Shown here one piece after another: positions 43,367 to 56,169 of a DNA stretch of 64,000 nucleotides. The position numbers were made by a program, and so were the translations under genes. The stretch comes from Zoroaster sp. YZ-2022 (taxonomy: Eukaryota > Echinodermata > Asteroidea > Forcipulatida > Zoroasteridae). The notes under the pieces were generated by a model. It did not search any database and had not been told where the DNA came from. It worked only from the letters and a program-made list of their open reading frames with translations. The DNA lies in assembly GCA_029582265.1 (NCBI GenBank), contig CM055823.1, positions 4,526,001-4,590,000 on the forward strand, in the 5' to 3' direction. Position 1 is the first letter of the stretch, and each line of letters begins with the position of its first letter.

Positions 43367-43400
43367 GTTAAGGCGACCGGCAACGGTCGCCTTAACGCAG
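43367..43400. repeat. Perfect 15-bp hairpin
   Basis: GCGTTAAGGCGACCG and CGGTCGCCTTAACGC are exact inverses around GCAA, GC-rich within AT-rich DNA. Function unknown. Confidence 0.7.
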
Positions 43401-43449
43401 AGAAATAGCAATTTCTATAGAAGTCGGTCGCCCTATGTCCGAACAAGTA

Positions 43450-43565
<116 letters not shown>

Positions 43566-43899
43566 CGAAAATCAAATCATTTGCATTATACAATTGCCGC
43601 ATTTACAACATAAACTAAATGTATTGCGTGATGAGTTTTGGAACAGTCATTTCTCGGGGTTGCTACGTCAGTCCTCGGATGTAAATACAGAAATAGTGAA
43701 AGACCATGGTTTATTTTTTGCAATCAATCAAAACACAATAACATTTAGTATTTTTATATAGGCATATAAACCTGTCATGCTTTGAAAACATTTATATTTG
43801 AACCAGGCAAACTGAAGTATTATATGGTTGTCTAAAATGTGTATAAAACATTTCAGTTAACCATTAAAAGTTAGGACTAAGGTTTGCAAGAGCACCATG

Positions 43900-44120
43900 C
43901 CAAAAACTCTTTAGATATCTAATAAGAGTTTTATATTTAAGAAAAACCGCTGGTGAAATAACTCGACGTTTCGAATCGGTATACTCTGATTGTCTTCAGA
44001 AATATGCCGGACTCTACATGTGGGAACAGCTTAACATCTAGATTCTGGCACTATCCTGAAGGCGATCAAAGTAAATATTGATCGAAAGGTCGAATTATCT
44101 CACCACCGGTTCTTCTCAGA
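43900..44120. repeat. Penelope-like inverted pair with hammerhead-like cores
   Basis: A minus-strand core (43965-43999, CTGAAGACAATCAGAGTATA then CCGATTCGAAACGTC) faces a plus-strand core (44056-44092, CTGAAGGCGATCAAAGTAAA then TATTGATCGAAAGGTC). AACTCGACGTTTCGAATC and the inverse of it, diverged, mark the arms. Confidence 0.5.
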
Positions 44121-44197
44121 ACCATGCCGATACTAAATTTCTTTTAAAATTATGGTACTACCGCAAATCTTTTCCTACTCAATAAAAGATCATTGTA

Positions 44198-47100
44198 TCA
44201 CTTAATGAAAAAGGAATAAATTATTGCAATAGTTAACAGACAAACACCCGATGTGTTAACGTTACCATGGTTACAAAAGGAACCAGTACAACACAATTGC
44301 GTCATTTTCTGTGGAGGATCCGAGTTTGGTATTTCTTTATCAGTAAAATCTTTGCAAAATCCTTGATCGACGTCAGAATAGCAGCCTCGTTGGATTTGCA
44401 TCACTCCACCCGTAATTATACGTTTCTGTTAAAGAAACGAATAAACATGATTATTAAAGCCCACGGACTATAAGTGTGACAAGTGTGACATGTGTGATGA
44501 CAACGATAGTCACGGGTTCGTGATACATTTCCGGCTTGCTTTTAAAATCATGGTGAGATGAAAGGCCGGGTGTACAACGGCAAAAACAGGTGCACGCTGC
44601 CAAAATCAGGAGGCACCTGAACAGATGTACGATAGATGTAGGCTGTGTAAAGTGATATAAAGGAAACGTGTATATTCCCCTTTTCCCACTCCTCAGAATC
44701 GCCACTATCATCTAAAGTTACTTAATCAAATAAGTCAATCTCTCCCGATCCCATGTAACAAATTAGCCTATCTACACCCAAGGTCGTTACTGGATTCATC
44801 ATAGCATGACTGTTTTACGAAGGCCAATATTAAAAGTATTAAATGTATTTAAATGACTTTAAACTAACCCTCCTACACATGGAGGCCACTCCGATCCACT
44901 AAATTTTCAGTACGTTCTTCACCAACCTTTAGTACATACAAGCCTGCTGTCCTTTCCAAGTAATCTTACAAAATCAACTGTGTGTCACCCAAGGCCACTG
45001 TAAATGTTTGAACATGGCCTGTGATGTATCAATGGGAGACCACCTTACCCTGCAATCTCGGTGGTGTGACAGTACACAGAAGGGTAACCATAGGAGGCCA
45101 CTGGCAACAGGCACGTGCATACATAGGTCCCAAAGGGTGCTTGAGCCCCTGCCCTTTTTGCCTAGTATAAAAAGTGCCCTTTTTAGCCCAAGGTTTTTTT
45201 TAAGTTTTTTTTTTAATGAATTATTAAGTTCCTGTTGCGCATAGACTGCCCTGCCTAGTTGAAAGATGTCAGGATAGAATAAAATTAGAATAAATATTAG
45301 GTCAGCAGAGATGCCCCTTACTATTCCCGTGCACGGGCCTGCATGTGCCCCTCCGCGAAACTAGATTTCACGCATAGCCGCGCGCGCCTATACGTCTTTG
45401 ATAGGCAGGCACACGCTGTCACTGAAACACGAAATTGACATCCCGCTCCCACTCGAGACCTATGTCTTACAGTTAGCCTACTTCAAAGCAACTACTACAC
45501 TTACTTCATTAGGTAGGTAAGCTATTTGCCCCAATACATGTTCATTTTCGGTTTTGTGTTATTGGTGCACTTTATGATTGTTTGACTAGGCGGAGCTCCG
45601 TTTTCTTGCGCAAATATCAGGTGATATGATACGTTTATTATAAATTTGAGACTTAAGGGGATAATTAGACTTGGTGGACTTGGTCCTTGACTATAGGCTC
45701 ACTCACCACCAGATCAGATTGTAAATGAAAACCAGTCATCAACATAATCTGATCTGATTGTAATGTTAAAAACCATATTATGCGTTTTTATTAATAAATA
45801 AACGCCTAAATTTTTTTTAGCTCGCGCGCTACGCGCGCTCGCATGGAATTACACTGCCCTTTTCAGACTCTGAGCCCCTGCCCCTCTACAACCCTGTGCA
45901 CGTCCCTGACTGGCAACAGCTAATGGTTTGGAGTGGCCTGAATGGGTTGTTTCAAAAATTGCACTGATTGTAAGGGGTTTTAAAGTAGCTGGCTGAATTT
46001 GTGTTACAACATCGTTCGTGGCAATCTCTCGTGAGAATGTTATATAAAAAGATTGTGTTTACAAATACACACGATCATAAATATTGAGGTTTTCAGAAGT
46101 CACAAATCCCTCAATGAATGTGTGCTTTGAAAAACAAGTTCCATTGAAACTTGAATACCCGTCATCAGTGGTATTAAACACCGAATAGTATTTCAGAACA
46201 ATATGCTTGTAATTTCTAAAACTAACTAGCTCAATTAAAAGTTAATACACTTTGGACTCTGTTTATTCTACCGAAATATTTACTAAACTTGTATCGTAAG
46301 ATTTTATATTTTCGTTTGAATGTTTATTTTGATTTGTTATATTTCAATTCTGCTAAATTGAAGTTAATTTGTTAAATGTTTGATTGGACTTACCATACAT
46401 GTGCTGTCACACGTGATATTGGCGATATTTGCTTGTGTGTCATCGAATGGATCATTGCAATAGTCGCCTGTTGATGCACCATTTATTGAGCGATAAGTAC
46501 ATGCATAACACGTAGAAATCGCTGGATCTTGGCCCCGCACAAACGCTGATTTATGTGGACAAAAATAAGAATTTGAGAAATTAGTGATTCCCTTAAGGAA
46601 GTGACTGAAGTATAATGATCAAATCAGGCAAGGTAAAGGACATTCAAAAATAATCAAATGGTCGAATTGTAAAGTGAAAATTACCATGGAAAGCTGATGA
46701 GGGTATCAATATTGCCCGTGTCGGAAGTGCTGTCACTATTAAGGCAGGATGCAATATTTCCAAGCTTAGATTTAGGAAAGAGTACTTTTTCTCTACTTCT
46801 CATATATCTGTATGCGATTTTACTATTTTCTCGTTAACGACACAAGGCAAAAAGCCAAAACTTTAACAAGATTGGTTGTTAAATTAATTTCTTATTTTTA
46901 CCAAATTGTCCAATATATTAATTTCCCTATCATAATCGTTCTTTAAACACAACAACTTATCGAAGTAATGATCAAAATGACGTCATACATAAACGAAGTG
47001 CTGAATATATCACCTCTAGTGCAGTCACTGTACAAGCTCCTAAAAAGTGCTAAAATTAGCACTTGAGGTGCTATATTCAGCACTTCGAATGTACTTTGTA

Positions 47101-47381
47101 TATACACTCTAAAAACGAAGTGCTGAATATAGCACCTCAAGTGCTAATTTTAGCACTTTTTAGGAGCTTGTATAGTGACTACACTCGAGGTGCTATACTC
47201 AGCAATTCGTTTTTTAGAGTATAATGCTTTTGTTATAAAGACGTAGTTCATCTTAAATTGTAGTTTGAAGTATTGGCAACTAAATACATTATTTAGAGAT
47301 GTAAGGACCCATGAGAAAACACTTACACGACCAGCTTATCAACGTGACTACTAGCAATGACGTAACTGCAAATGTTGTCAT
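44198..47381 (-). CDS. Ly6/uPAR three-finger protein 1, GPI-anchored (three exons)
   Basis: Minus-strand exons 47327-47381, 46394-46545 and 44198-44425 join in phase to 435 bp and 144 aa. The signal peptide MTTFAVTSLLVVTLISWSSF precedes a mature start near Q24. Cysteines follow the three-finger pattern: CYAC, DYC, TC-x3-C, RGC, GFC, CC and FCN, ten in all. The CCTGSFCN ending is the Ly6 CCxxxxCN signature. The hydrophobic tail VCLLTIAIIYSFFIK fits GPI attachment. Ly6 proteins of this kind act at the cell surface, for example as ion-channel or receptor modulators; the target is unknown. Intron 2 holds an 800-bp transposon nested in an older repeat. Intron phases (1, then 0) equal those of the gene at 58851-62014. 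Confidence 0.85.
44865..45110. repeat. Old dispersed repeat, left part (right part 45909-46000)
   Basis: Same family as 16135-16570: CATGGAGGCCACTCCGATCC, GGAGACCACCTTACCCTGCA, GAAGGGTAACCATAGGAGGC. It is split by the 45111-45908 insertion. Confidence 0.65.
45111..45908. mobile_element. Non-autonomous transposon with an 11-bp target duplication
   Basis: ACTGGCAACAG occurs just before (45100-45110) and just after (45909-45919). The ends GCACGTGCATAC and GTGCACGTCCCTG are short inverted repeats. The uninterrupted target is known from the related sequence at 16490-16520. Internal CGCGCGCTACGCGCGC lies at 45823-45838. An 11-bp duplication is at the upper end of the Mutator-like range; the superfamily is unresolved. 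Confidence 0.75.
46994..47218. mobile_element. Two palindromic MITEs facing each other
   Basis: CGAAGTGCTGAATATA..GCACTTCG (46994-47090) and its inverted copy (47107-47218) are each palindromes. The right copy is bounded by ACTCTAAAAA and TTTTTTAGAGT. Both carry TAGCACTTTTTAGGAGCTTG or its inverse. They lie in Ly6 gene 1 intron 1. Confidence 0.75.
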
Positions 47382-48756
47382 TTTGCCTGTGGTAAAAAAT
47401 TAATTAATTTAAAAAATGCTTAATAAAATTCGTACAATTCCGATAAACCCGCGAGTTTGCCTTTTATTAGCGTCTGTTTTCATTGCACCCGGTTAAACTG
47501 CACGAATGACCTTTTTAGTAGGTTGTTGATTTGTGTTTGTCAGTAGGCTATTAGTAGGCATATTATTATTATGCTCTGCGTTTTTATTTCATAATAATAA
47601 TAATCTAGATACTTGTGGTTCAGGCAATATTAGTCTGAAAGCTTTGTCTTGGGTATTCCTATACATTCTTATATGATTTTCATCCGAATTAATGCATAGG
47701 GTTAATAACATAATTTGGCAAACTATAGTTTTAATATCTTAATGATAAAGTGTATGCATCTTTTGTGTCTTTTATTTCTGATTCACTCAGAACTGTATAT
47801 CTCAGCTGACCCATTTCCCATGACTCATTTACCAACTTGGGTCACTTTGCCACAGTCACAGTCGCGTGGCGCGGGGCGCGATTTCTCACTTCGTCAACAT
47901 AGGCCTATATGCATTTGTACATTAAAAATGATTTTTTGACTAAAAATCCAAAACTATTATATAGAAAGGCTTTGCTTCTGAATTTTGTAGTTAAAAACAT
48001 GTATAAAAAATGTATAATTTTTTTAATGAAAATGTTGAAAAACCTAGTCTTGAAGCGTTCTAACCATCAGACTAACGTGCCATTCGACTTCGACGGAGAA
48101 TTTATTATTGTAGATTTCTATGCCAATTTCTAAGCCATTGACGAAGTATACTGCAGAATAGCACGCGGGGCGCCAAGAGAATGTTTTTTTCCCAAGCGTG
48201 GTTAAGGTCACCATATGATTTGCATTCATATCCCATTGGCAAAGTGAGTTTATTATAATTTCAAAGGAACGCCTTACTCCATGCACAGAGTATTACGTTA
48301 CCGTCCATGACACATGATGACTGTACAGCCTCGGGTACTTGACCATCCGGTGTTCTTTGCTATATATAGTTCCATGACCTCTGCTGGTCTACAACTGAAA
48401 GCGCCATAGCCCTCCATGTTATTTCCATACATTGCCATGCATGTACATGCAATTATGTTAGCAGGGATGTGCTAGGCTACTCCATTTCTTATATAATTGT
48501 ATTTATAAAGAAAAATCAATACTCCCTTTTTTCAAGGCGAATTTAGACAGCATTATTAGCCAACCCCGAGTTATAAAAAGTGCATTAATTAATGCACAAG
48601 GATCCATTGTTGTTTTGCATGGATGTCTTCTCACAATACGTTTAACGTTATCCTACATATGTAGGCTGCATAATCAATTATTTTTTATATCTGATCCTGA
48701 ATTCACGAGTGCATGGGTCATTGAATATACAAAGATATATTTGACATCAAAGGAAA
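47382..48756. other. Unassigned DNA, 5' flank of Ly6 gene 1
   Basis: No exons recognised. The promoter of the minus-strand Ly6 gene should lie near 47400-47600, but no TATA box is evident. Confidence 0.4.
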
Positions 48757-49040
48757 TATACTACTCAAAACAATTCAGGGAACACCGGAATAATCTCAGT
48801 TAAAGCAAGATCATTTATTTCAGATAAACACAATGTTTCACAGAATTGATGAGAAACAACTGCACAATGAAACGGATGATAAAGGATGCATGTAGTGATT
48901 ACACATTTCATGACATGACTACTGAAACTAGTGAAAGAGAGAGGGGGTTGCAAATGAAAATCCCGGTTCATGGAACATTTCAAACCTATTTGATGTTAAA
49001 AACAAAATCCGGTGTTCCCTAAATTGTTTTGAGTAGTATA
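48757..49040 (+). mobile_element. Tc1/mariner-type MITE, copy 3
   Basis: Full-length copy with TATACTACTCAAAACAATTC and AATTGTTTTGAGTAGTATA ends, same orientation as copy 2. Confidence 0.82.
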
Positions 49041-51008
49041 TATAACTATCAAGTTCTGATGTTTTTAGGTGAAAAATAGCCTAAACGTCACATAAGGCCC
49101 CCCCAAAAAGATGTTGAACGGCCCCGGCCCTCACATGGTGCACTGCCTTCGCACACACAGTGTGTCAACGATTGCGACTCGATCTACACGTTTTCAAATC
49201 GAATGGCCACTCACATGTTGAATATTGAGCATTGCACGCAATATGAATTTGCTGTGTCAATCACAGCGAAAAGTACAACAAAAATGCTTGGGATACTTTT
49301 ATTCTGAAGCAAAATTCCTTGCTGATAGGTATACAAATGAAAAACATGGTATGTGGTTTCAGTTCCAATGCATTTCAATCTTAAAATGACAGTCAAGGGG
49401 GGGGGGGGGAATAAAAAATCCCGACCGACCGACCCCTTCAAATATTTTCACTGACTGGAGGGCAACTCAACAAATTTTTTTTTTTGGCCTAAGGAAAGAA
49501 TACTGATTTACCATAAAAGTGTTGATTCTTTGTGTCACCGGCCGCGCCGCCGCGGCCTCGACTATGAATTGGTTGTGTATGGGTGCGTGGTTACTGCAAC
49601 GGACATAACACCCCTTGCACACACAGTATATAATCTACAAATACACGCACATACTGTACATGTACAGTACAGTACATGTACATACATGTACATGTACACA
49701 TGTACTGTACAGTCTACCTAGTCTTTGTGTAAACTGTGATGTGATATTTGGCTTCAACACCAATAATGTTCTCAGACGCGATAACCTCTAACCAATGAGA
49801 AGCAAGATGCAAATGTAACAACCTATATATTCCGATCTCAGAAAACAAATTTCGTGGACGGCGGTTACACCCTATTTCCTTCCTCCATGGTTACACATAG
49901 TTCCCTATGCTATGTTCATGACAAACACATCACTGGATTTTAATTACGGAATTTAATATTGGCTCGTCACTTCCACCCTGGCTAAATACTTTATGTATTC
50001 TTGAATGGAAACGGTGCCACACCAAACGCACTGACAGAATCCATGCACCGTACGGGGCCCATATTCCTGTGTAAACAAAGATATGAATGGCCGAGAAGAA
50101 ACAACTTTTCAGGAAGGCCTGAATGAACGGATACAAAAATTATACAATATATTAATAAAAGATGTTGCAACATATTAAGCCAAACCATGCAGGGGAAAAG
50201 TTCACCCTTCACAGCATGATTATTGTCTACCTACCATCATAAGTATAAATTATTTCTAGCAACTTCTCACCTGTTTAGCTTTCTGGATTATCCGTGTAGA
50301 CAAGACCGTTCGTAGGTATTCACGTGACTGATTGCATGTGTACCATGTATACCAATGAGACGCCATTATAATGAGGCAGTTCCGTCTGTCCCCCCCCCCC
50401 CGTGGGTGTATATGGAGCGCCAATTTTGCCCTATTCGGGATTTTCAAGAATTATCAGTGCATACAAAATAAGTTAAAAAAAATAATAAGTAAATAGCTTC
50501 AGGGCAACATACCCGTCACCGTTATTGGCTTCGCGGTATGCGTTTGCATACCGTTCCGTTGTATAAGGATGGATGCTAATGCACCTTTTCTGAAATTGAA
50601 ATTGGGCACATAACTGAGCTATATAAATCCAATCTATAATATCAGTGCCATAATTGTGAATTACATGGAAACTTTAAACAAGCAATTTTTAAGGAATTTA
50701 ATTCCTATAGTTGTGACTCAAACATGTTATTTGAAGTAGCTAGGAATTAACTATAATATGATGCAGCGGCATAATTACTGGGGTTGGTTCTGAAGTAGGG
50801 GCAGGATCCAGGTTTTTTTGAAAGGTGGTTAAAAACGTGATTTTCGGAACAAAGTATTTTCTTTCGTGGTCACCCAAGGAACCCAAACACTCAAAATCAA
50901 CAAGGTGTTTTGGAGGTAACCGAAATACCTAACAGGAAACCACCTAAAAGGGTCCCGACTCCTGGACCTTCTTTTATATCCGCCCCTAAGAACTGGTACC
51001 AGGATTTT
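49041..51008. other. Non-coding DNA with a GTACATGTAC-rich tract
   Basis: Bases 49645-49720 are dense in the palindrome GTACATGTAC. The rest has no recognised gene. Confidence 0.45.
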
Positions 51009-51100
51009 CATTGGGTAATTGAGGCACTTTTCATTGGGTAATTGAGGCACTTTTCATTGGGTAATTGGGGCACTTTTCATTGGGTAATTTAGGCACTTTT
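51009..51100. repeat. Tandem repeat, 23 bp x 4
   Basis: Units of CATTGGGTAATTGAGGCACT plus TTT with single-base changes. Confidence 0.9.
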
Positions 51101-51300
51101 TATGCAGGTCCTTATGTTTTCGTTGGAGTTGTTCATTATGAGCAGAAGGCACCGATTGGGAACAGGTCACCATGGATGGGGTGGGGATGGGGTACGTATC
51201 TCCCTTACCACCCATAGTTATACGTCACTGAAACTTAAAGGTTTGGCCTGTTGAAAAATAGTAGCTACTCCGGCCCATTAGGAACCCCTTTTTAACATAA

Positions 51301-51914
51301 TATACACCCATCACAACTTCTAACTTCCCCCTAATATTTTTTAGAATATCTCAACAAGTATTGCATGAATTTTAAAAATTCAAAAAGCAAATGACAGAAT
51401 GACATGTTCTACACAGCTGGTAATGAAATGGTTGAAATTCAATCATGCATGCACAATTGACAGTGATTTGAATAAAAATTTAGCTGAAAAAAAAGTTGCA
51501 GTATACAAAGCATTGCTTCAAGGGCATGTTACACATGTAGTTTTCTGTAAGAACTCAGTTATGGAGAATAATGGAGGACCAATTCCATATTAAACTCTTG
51601 CTCTACCCTTCTAAAACAATGGACATGTATGTTGCATGTTGCTCTTTGAATATTCTTTTCTTATTATGAAACAGCCATCAATACCATTGTTATTGATGCA
51701 AGCAATGCTTTGTACTGCAACTTTCTTTTCAGCTGAATTTTTATTCAAATCACTGTTAATTGTGCATGCATGGCTGAATTTCAACCATTTCATTACGAGC
51801 TGTGTAGAACATGTCATTCTGTCATTTGCTTTTTGAATTTTTAAAATTCATGCAATACTTGTTGAAATATTCTGAAAAATATTAGGGGGAACTTAGAAGT
51901 TGTGATGGGTGTAT
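51301..51914. mobile_element. Foldback element with arms of about 215 bp
   Basis: The left arm from TATACACCCATCACAACTTC is inverted as GAAGTTGTGATGGGTGTATA at the right. The arms include CATTCTGTCATTTGCTTTTT and its inverse and stay closely similar to about 51516/51690. The unique centre is about 175 bp. The similar small ORFs on opposite strands (51399-51593 and 51611-51817) are the two arms, not genes. Confidence 0.85.
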
Positions 51915-54640
51915 AGTCTGCCGTCTTGCCTATACGCATCTTAGCATAGGCCTAATAATATTCCGGGCCGGAACTCTTTTCGTGATGTATATGTTTTTCC
52001 ATCGCGCAAAATCAAAAGGTCTACATGACCTCTGTTACTTTACGAATGACATTAAAGAAAAGAGTTCCGGTTTGCGGATGCACATAATTATTTGGTTTTG
52101 CGGAAGAATATTATTTAATTTTGCTAATGTGTATATTATTTGGTTTCGCAAATGTATATAGGTCTATTTGATTTGCCCATTTGGTTTAGCTGCATGGTGT
52201 AAATACATGGGGTATCCCTTAAATAATGTTTCGGCACTTTGTTCTTCATATAATAAATTCAATTACAGGACGTCGTATGACGTAGAACACATGGTATTTG
52301 TATAGTCTGCTCATCGTAGCATAATAATATTCCGGCCCGGAACGCTTTGCTTTAATATAGTTCGTAAAATGACAAGAAATAGAAAGTACTCCGCGTTGAA
52401 GCGCCACTCCCTTCAACTCAATGCAAGCCTGCGAATGTACCGGCAAGCACATTCCACTTATTGTACTGAAGTGTAAGAACATCAGTCTCTCGGAATTTCT
52501 CACCTCAAGACTTCCATCGTTTGGTACAAGGCTGCTAATTTGTTTCAAATCCGGTGAGTATAAATGTTGCAAACTAGTTTTTAAAAATATAACCTATGCC
52601 TTAAGATAATTAACGCAACTTCTATTGACGGTTAATCAAAAAGGTCTTCAGCCCACTGGCCTCAGTAATTTAGTGTGGACGGAAATGGCGTTAAAAATGA
52701 AAACGGAAATGGGTGTTAAAAACGTCTTTTATGCTCTTCGGAATAATATGTTTCTCATTTCATTTGTGTCATGAAATTGACTCCAATATATGCACACCCC
52801 TTTACACTATTAGTTTTCTCAAAAAAAGCATCAATGTCGACATATTTAACGTACTGTGTAACGTTGATGTTTGTATATCAAACCATGGAGGAAACATCCC
52901 TTCAAATGTTTCTCAGATGTGCTATCAGTTTATTAAAATCAAAATATCTAGTCTATTGTCAGAACTGTGTATAAAGACTATCACTATCTTCTATAAATCA
53001 CATAGGCTTACATTAAACAACCAAGCTGATGAAAAACATTTTGACTGAATGAAAACTGGTCAATAGAAAGCGGTAATTCCCACAGTGGACATTACTCAGT
53101 GATTTTAGATCTCGGTACAAAATCGTAAATTTAACCCAACAATGTTTTCTTTAAAATGACAGTACCTTGAGACAAAACTATTTTCAGGGAAGATTGATAC
53201 TACCATCAGCTTTGTACCAAGGAAGTTTTACATTGTAATTTGGACATTTTGGATACAATAGGTCCTACTAATCCTTATCATTAATCAATTGTTTTCGCAA
53301 AGGTCATGAATACATTTCCAATATTTTTTCGTTAACGTCACAATTAAATAAGCTGAAACTGTTACAGCTTGTTTGTATATATATATATCTTTTGGCTCTA
53401 CATAAATATATATATTTTACAAAAAGTGAACACTGACGTTAAAACTGCAAGAAAACTATTGCAAAAAAAAAGACAAATTGGTGGGTTCCCACCTGCAAAA
53501 TGTTATTTTTCTTTCTTTTTCTTATTTCTTTTTAAATCTAATTACCATGATTTAAAAATAAATTCTACACCTATATTTGGTTGGTTTAAATCGTGATTGA
53601 GTAAGGAAGATCTTCAGTTCGTTGGATGTGGGTCCATGCTCAAATCAGTGCATGGATGATTGAAAGGTCAATGGTCCCTGTGTGATAAGCGTCCGTTGAC
53701 CTTGAATGGGAAAGAGTTGTGTTGAGCTTGTTAGTCTTGTCATAGAGGTCTTGTGTACACCATGCCAACCGCTGTAAAACAGCACAGTGCCACGTAAAGA
53801 GTATTTGTGAATCCGTCAGTTGTTACTCAGTGTTTGCCTAAACATTCATCTTTCATTTTCTATTCAGTTTTTGGTTGATGAGCCAATAAAGTGTAATTAC
53901 TCAAATCGGCATACGGCTATTTTAAATTGTAATCCCTCCATTGTCCTAGCCAAAATTAAGTTCCAATTTTTCAAGACTCGTGATGAATCATAAGAACAGC
54001 ATCAAGTTTGATTTATGGCCATAATCCTGTCAAAACATGATCACGCCCAATGCTAAACACCGAGTTCTGCGCTAAAAAAATAAAAATAAAAATAAATAAA
54101 TAAATAAATAATAATAATAATATCATTTTCTTATCACAGTAAGCGCGGAATGTTTGCCACAAAACCAACTTAAGTGCATGTGCACAGACAAACTCATTGC
54201 TAACCCGTGCAAATACGCTTAAATGAAATAATACGGAATTTTCTGCTTTTGTAATTAGTGAGCGCCGATTCGCTTACGGTAAACAGAGCCATGATATTGT
54301 TCTCATGTATTCATAATTATACAATAGGTCAAATTCGTCAGTTAGTAGCCAATTTCAAAGCAGCGTCAATCAATTTCCAGCGAAATTTTAAAATACCAAC
54401 AGCATTCAATTTCGCCTAAGCTTCCCGCGGCGTACAGTTAAGTTGGGCAGTCATTTATGTCATTTGTGCAATGAATTCACACTCTTACAATTGTTTTTCC
54501 ATTTATACATTTTAAAGTAGCGATTCATGGTTCACTCATTGGCACTTCGTTACCCTAACCACCCCAGACCCATCAAACTCCAACAGAAGGTTTTGTTGGA
54601 TTTTGACTGGTTGAGGACTGTGAACTTAGCTAAGCTGTGG
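51915..54640. other. Unassigned AT-rich DNA with minor repeats
   Basis: AATAATATTCCGGGCCGGAAC (near 51955) recurs diverged at 52326. ATATAT and AAATAAAT tracts occur near 53375 and 54070-54120. ORFs here lack family motifs. Confidence 0.4.
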
Positions 54641-54805
54641 ACTATGATGGGTTGAGTACCAATGGCATACAGTAATGCTGTTGGATTTTGATTGAGTGAG
54701 GAAGGTGGTTCTACTAGCATGCAACATTGTTGGACTTTTGTCTGAGTGGGGAAAGTGTGTGTATGTTATGAGTGCATTACTTGGTTCACTTGGTACACTT
54801 GAACA

Positions 54806-54970
54806 AATAGCATGTGACTGCGGCCAGGAACAGACAATGGAACACCTGCTAGTCTGCCCACTCCTGCCAGAACCATGCACCCAAGATGACCTGGAAGCCG
54901 TGAACTGTCGTGCCAGAGCCTGTGTGGAGCACTGGACGGGACTTGTGTAGTGACCCGATAAGAAGAAGAC
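54806..54970 (+). pseudogene. LINE ORF2 C-terminal fragment with zinc-knuckle-like ending
   Basis: IACDCGQEQTMEHLLVCPLL and DDLEAVNCRARACVEHWTGL, then TAG and GATAAGAAGAAG. A C-x-C..H..C ending of this kind closes the ORF2 of several LINE clades (RTE/Jockey/I-like). Upstream reverse transcriptase is absent. The surrounding 54640-55500 has repeated TTGGATTTTGATTG and GATGGGTTGAGTACTG words. Confidence 0.6.
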
Positions 54971-55736
54971 TTGGTACACTGTGACCTCTTGTAATAAATA
55001 ATATATGTTCATCTTGTTTTAGGTGGGGAGGGGTGTGTATGTAGTTAAGTGCTTTGTTTGGTACACTTTATTGCTCTATGCTCTAATTATGGACAACCTG
55101 CTGTAATAAACAACTGATGAAGGCAAGTATTGTACTTAGGTATGCTTGGCACTGTATCTAACATCATACAACTAGAACCTACCATTTATTCCATAGGGTG
55201 TTTTAGTTTTTGTATAGTTAAGTTATTTTAGCCTGAAAACAACTGTTGGATATGATGGGTTGAGTACTGTGTGACTCCAATGTTCAAACTTTACTTTGGG
55301 CCATGTGTACCCACTCAATCAAAATCCAACAGCATAGAGCCTGTTGGAGTATGATGGGTCGAGTACTGTTCCTGTAAGTGTACTGTTTCAGTTTGATGGG
55401 TTGAGTACTGCAGGCTATGGTGGGTTACTACATGGTGTTGGAGTTTGTTAGGTTGAGCATGGAGGTAAACATAGATTTTTACCTCCATGGGTTGAGGTAG
55501 CATGCTAGTGGAAATGCCCAGGGGGTTAGGGTTTTAATGTTAGTCGAGGGATCCATTTCTATAACTCACTATGTTGACAGATAAAGATAACGAAGTGGCA
55601 GCTCTACACGAGGTAGACTCATCATCATCGATCATCATCATCATGCGTTTTACTGCGTGTACTCCATTCGTTATAGTGCAGGGCGAGGCCGATTCAGTAC
55701 AGTCGCTGTATTGCTAGTTTGATGAAAGTCTTTTCA

Positions 55737-56080
55737 TCAACGCCACTCTCGGGATATCACTTGCTTTTTCAGTTGCTGCCCAGGCTGCCCGCCCTTTCGA
55801 TATCTATCTGCGTTAAAGGCTAGCTGCTTTGGGAGCGACGAGTTCGGGCTTCTACAGATGTGGGCAAGGTAGTTGCGTTGCTGAGCCTTGACAAAGTCAC
55901 TCAGATTTGTAGTATTCATGATGCGAAGGAGATCAGTATTGGTGTAGATAAAGGCGTAGTCTGGGGTATCATCGACGCTAGCCTTGCGACGGAAGCCGCC
56001 CCAGATCATCCTTCTCATCATCATTCTATAAGCCAAATCTATTCTATGGAACTGCCGTTTGGTCAGCGCACACCATGCGT
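55737..56080 (-). pseudogene. LINE ORF2 fragment, post-RT region
   Basis: The minus strand reads RMMMRRMIWGGFRRKASVDD, TTNLSDFVKAQQRNYLAHIC and NSSLPKQLAFNADRYRKGGQ-PG. This resembles the C-terminal domain after the reverse transcriptase in RTE-like LINEs. It stops at 55737. No catalytic part is present. Confidence 0.5.
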
Positions 56081-56169
56081 GACCAAACGTGACCACAATT
56101 ACCGAACGTGACCATGACTGACCGAACGTGACCACAACATGCGTGACCGAAGACTGACGCTTGATTGAG

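Noticed and set aside
49645..49720. Regulatory palindrome cluster GTACATGTAC
   Set aside because: Low-complexity alternation of ACAT/GTAC; nothing to separate it from simple sequence.
51399..51817. Two related ORFs beginning MTCSTQLVMKWLKF on opposite strands
   Set aside because: Arms of the 51301-51914 foldback element.
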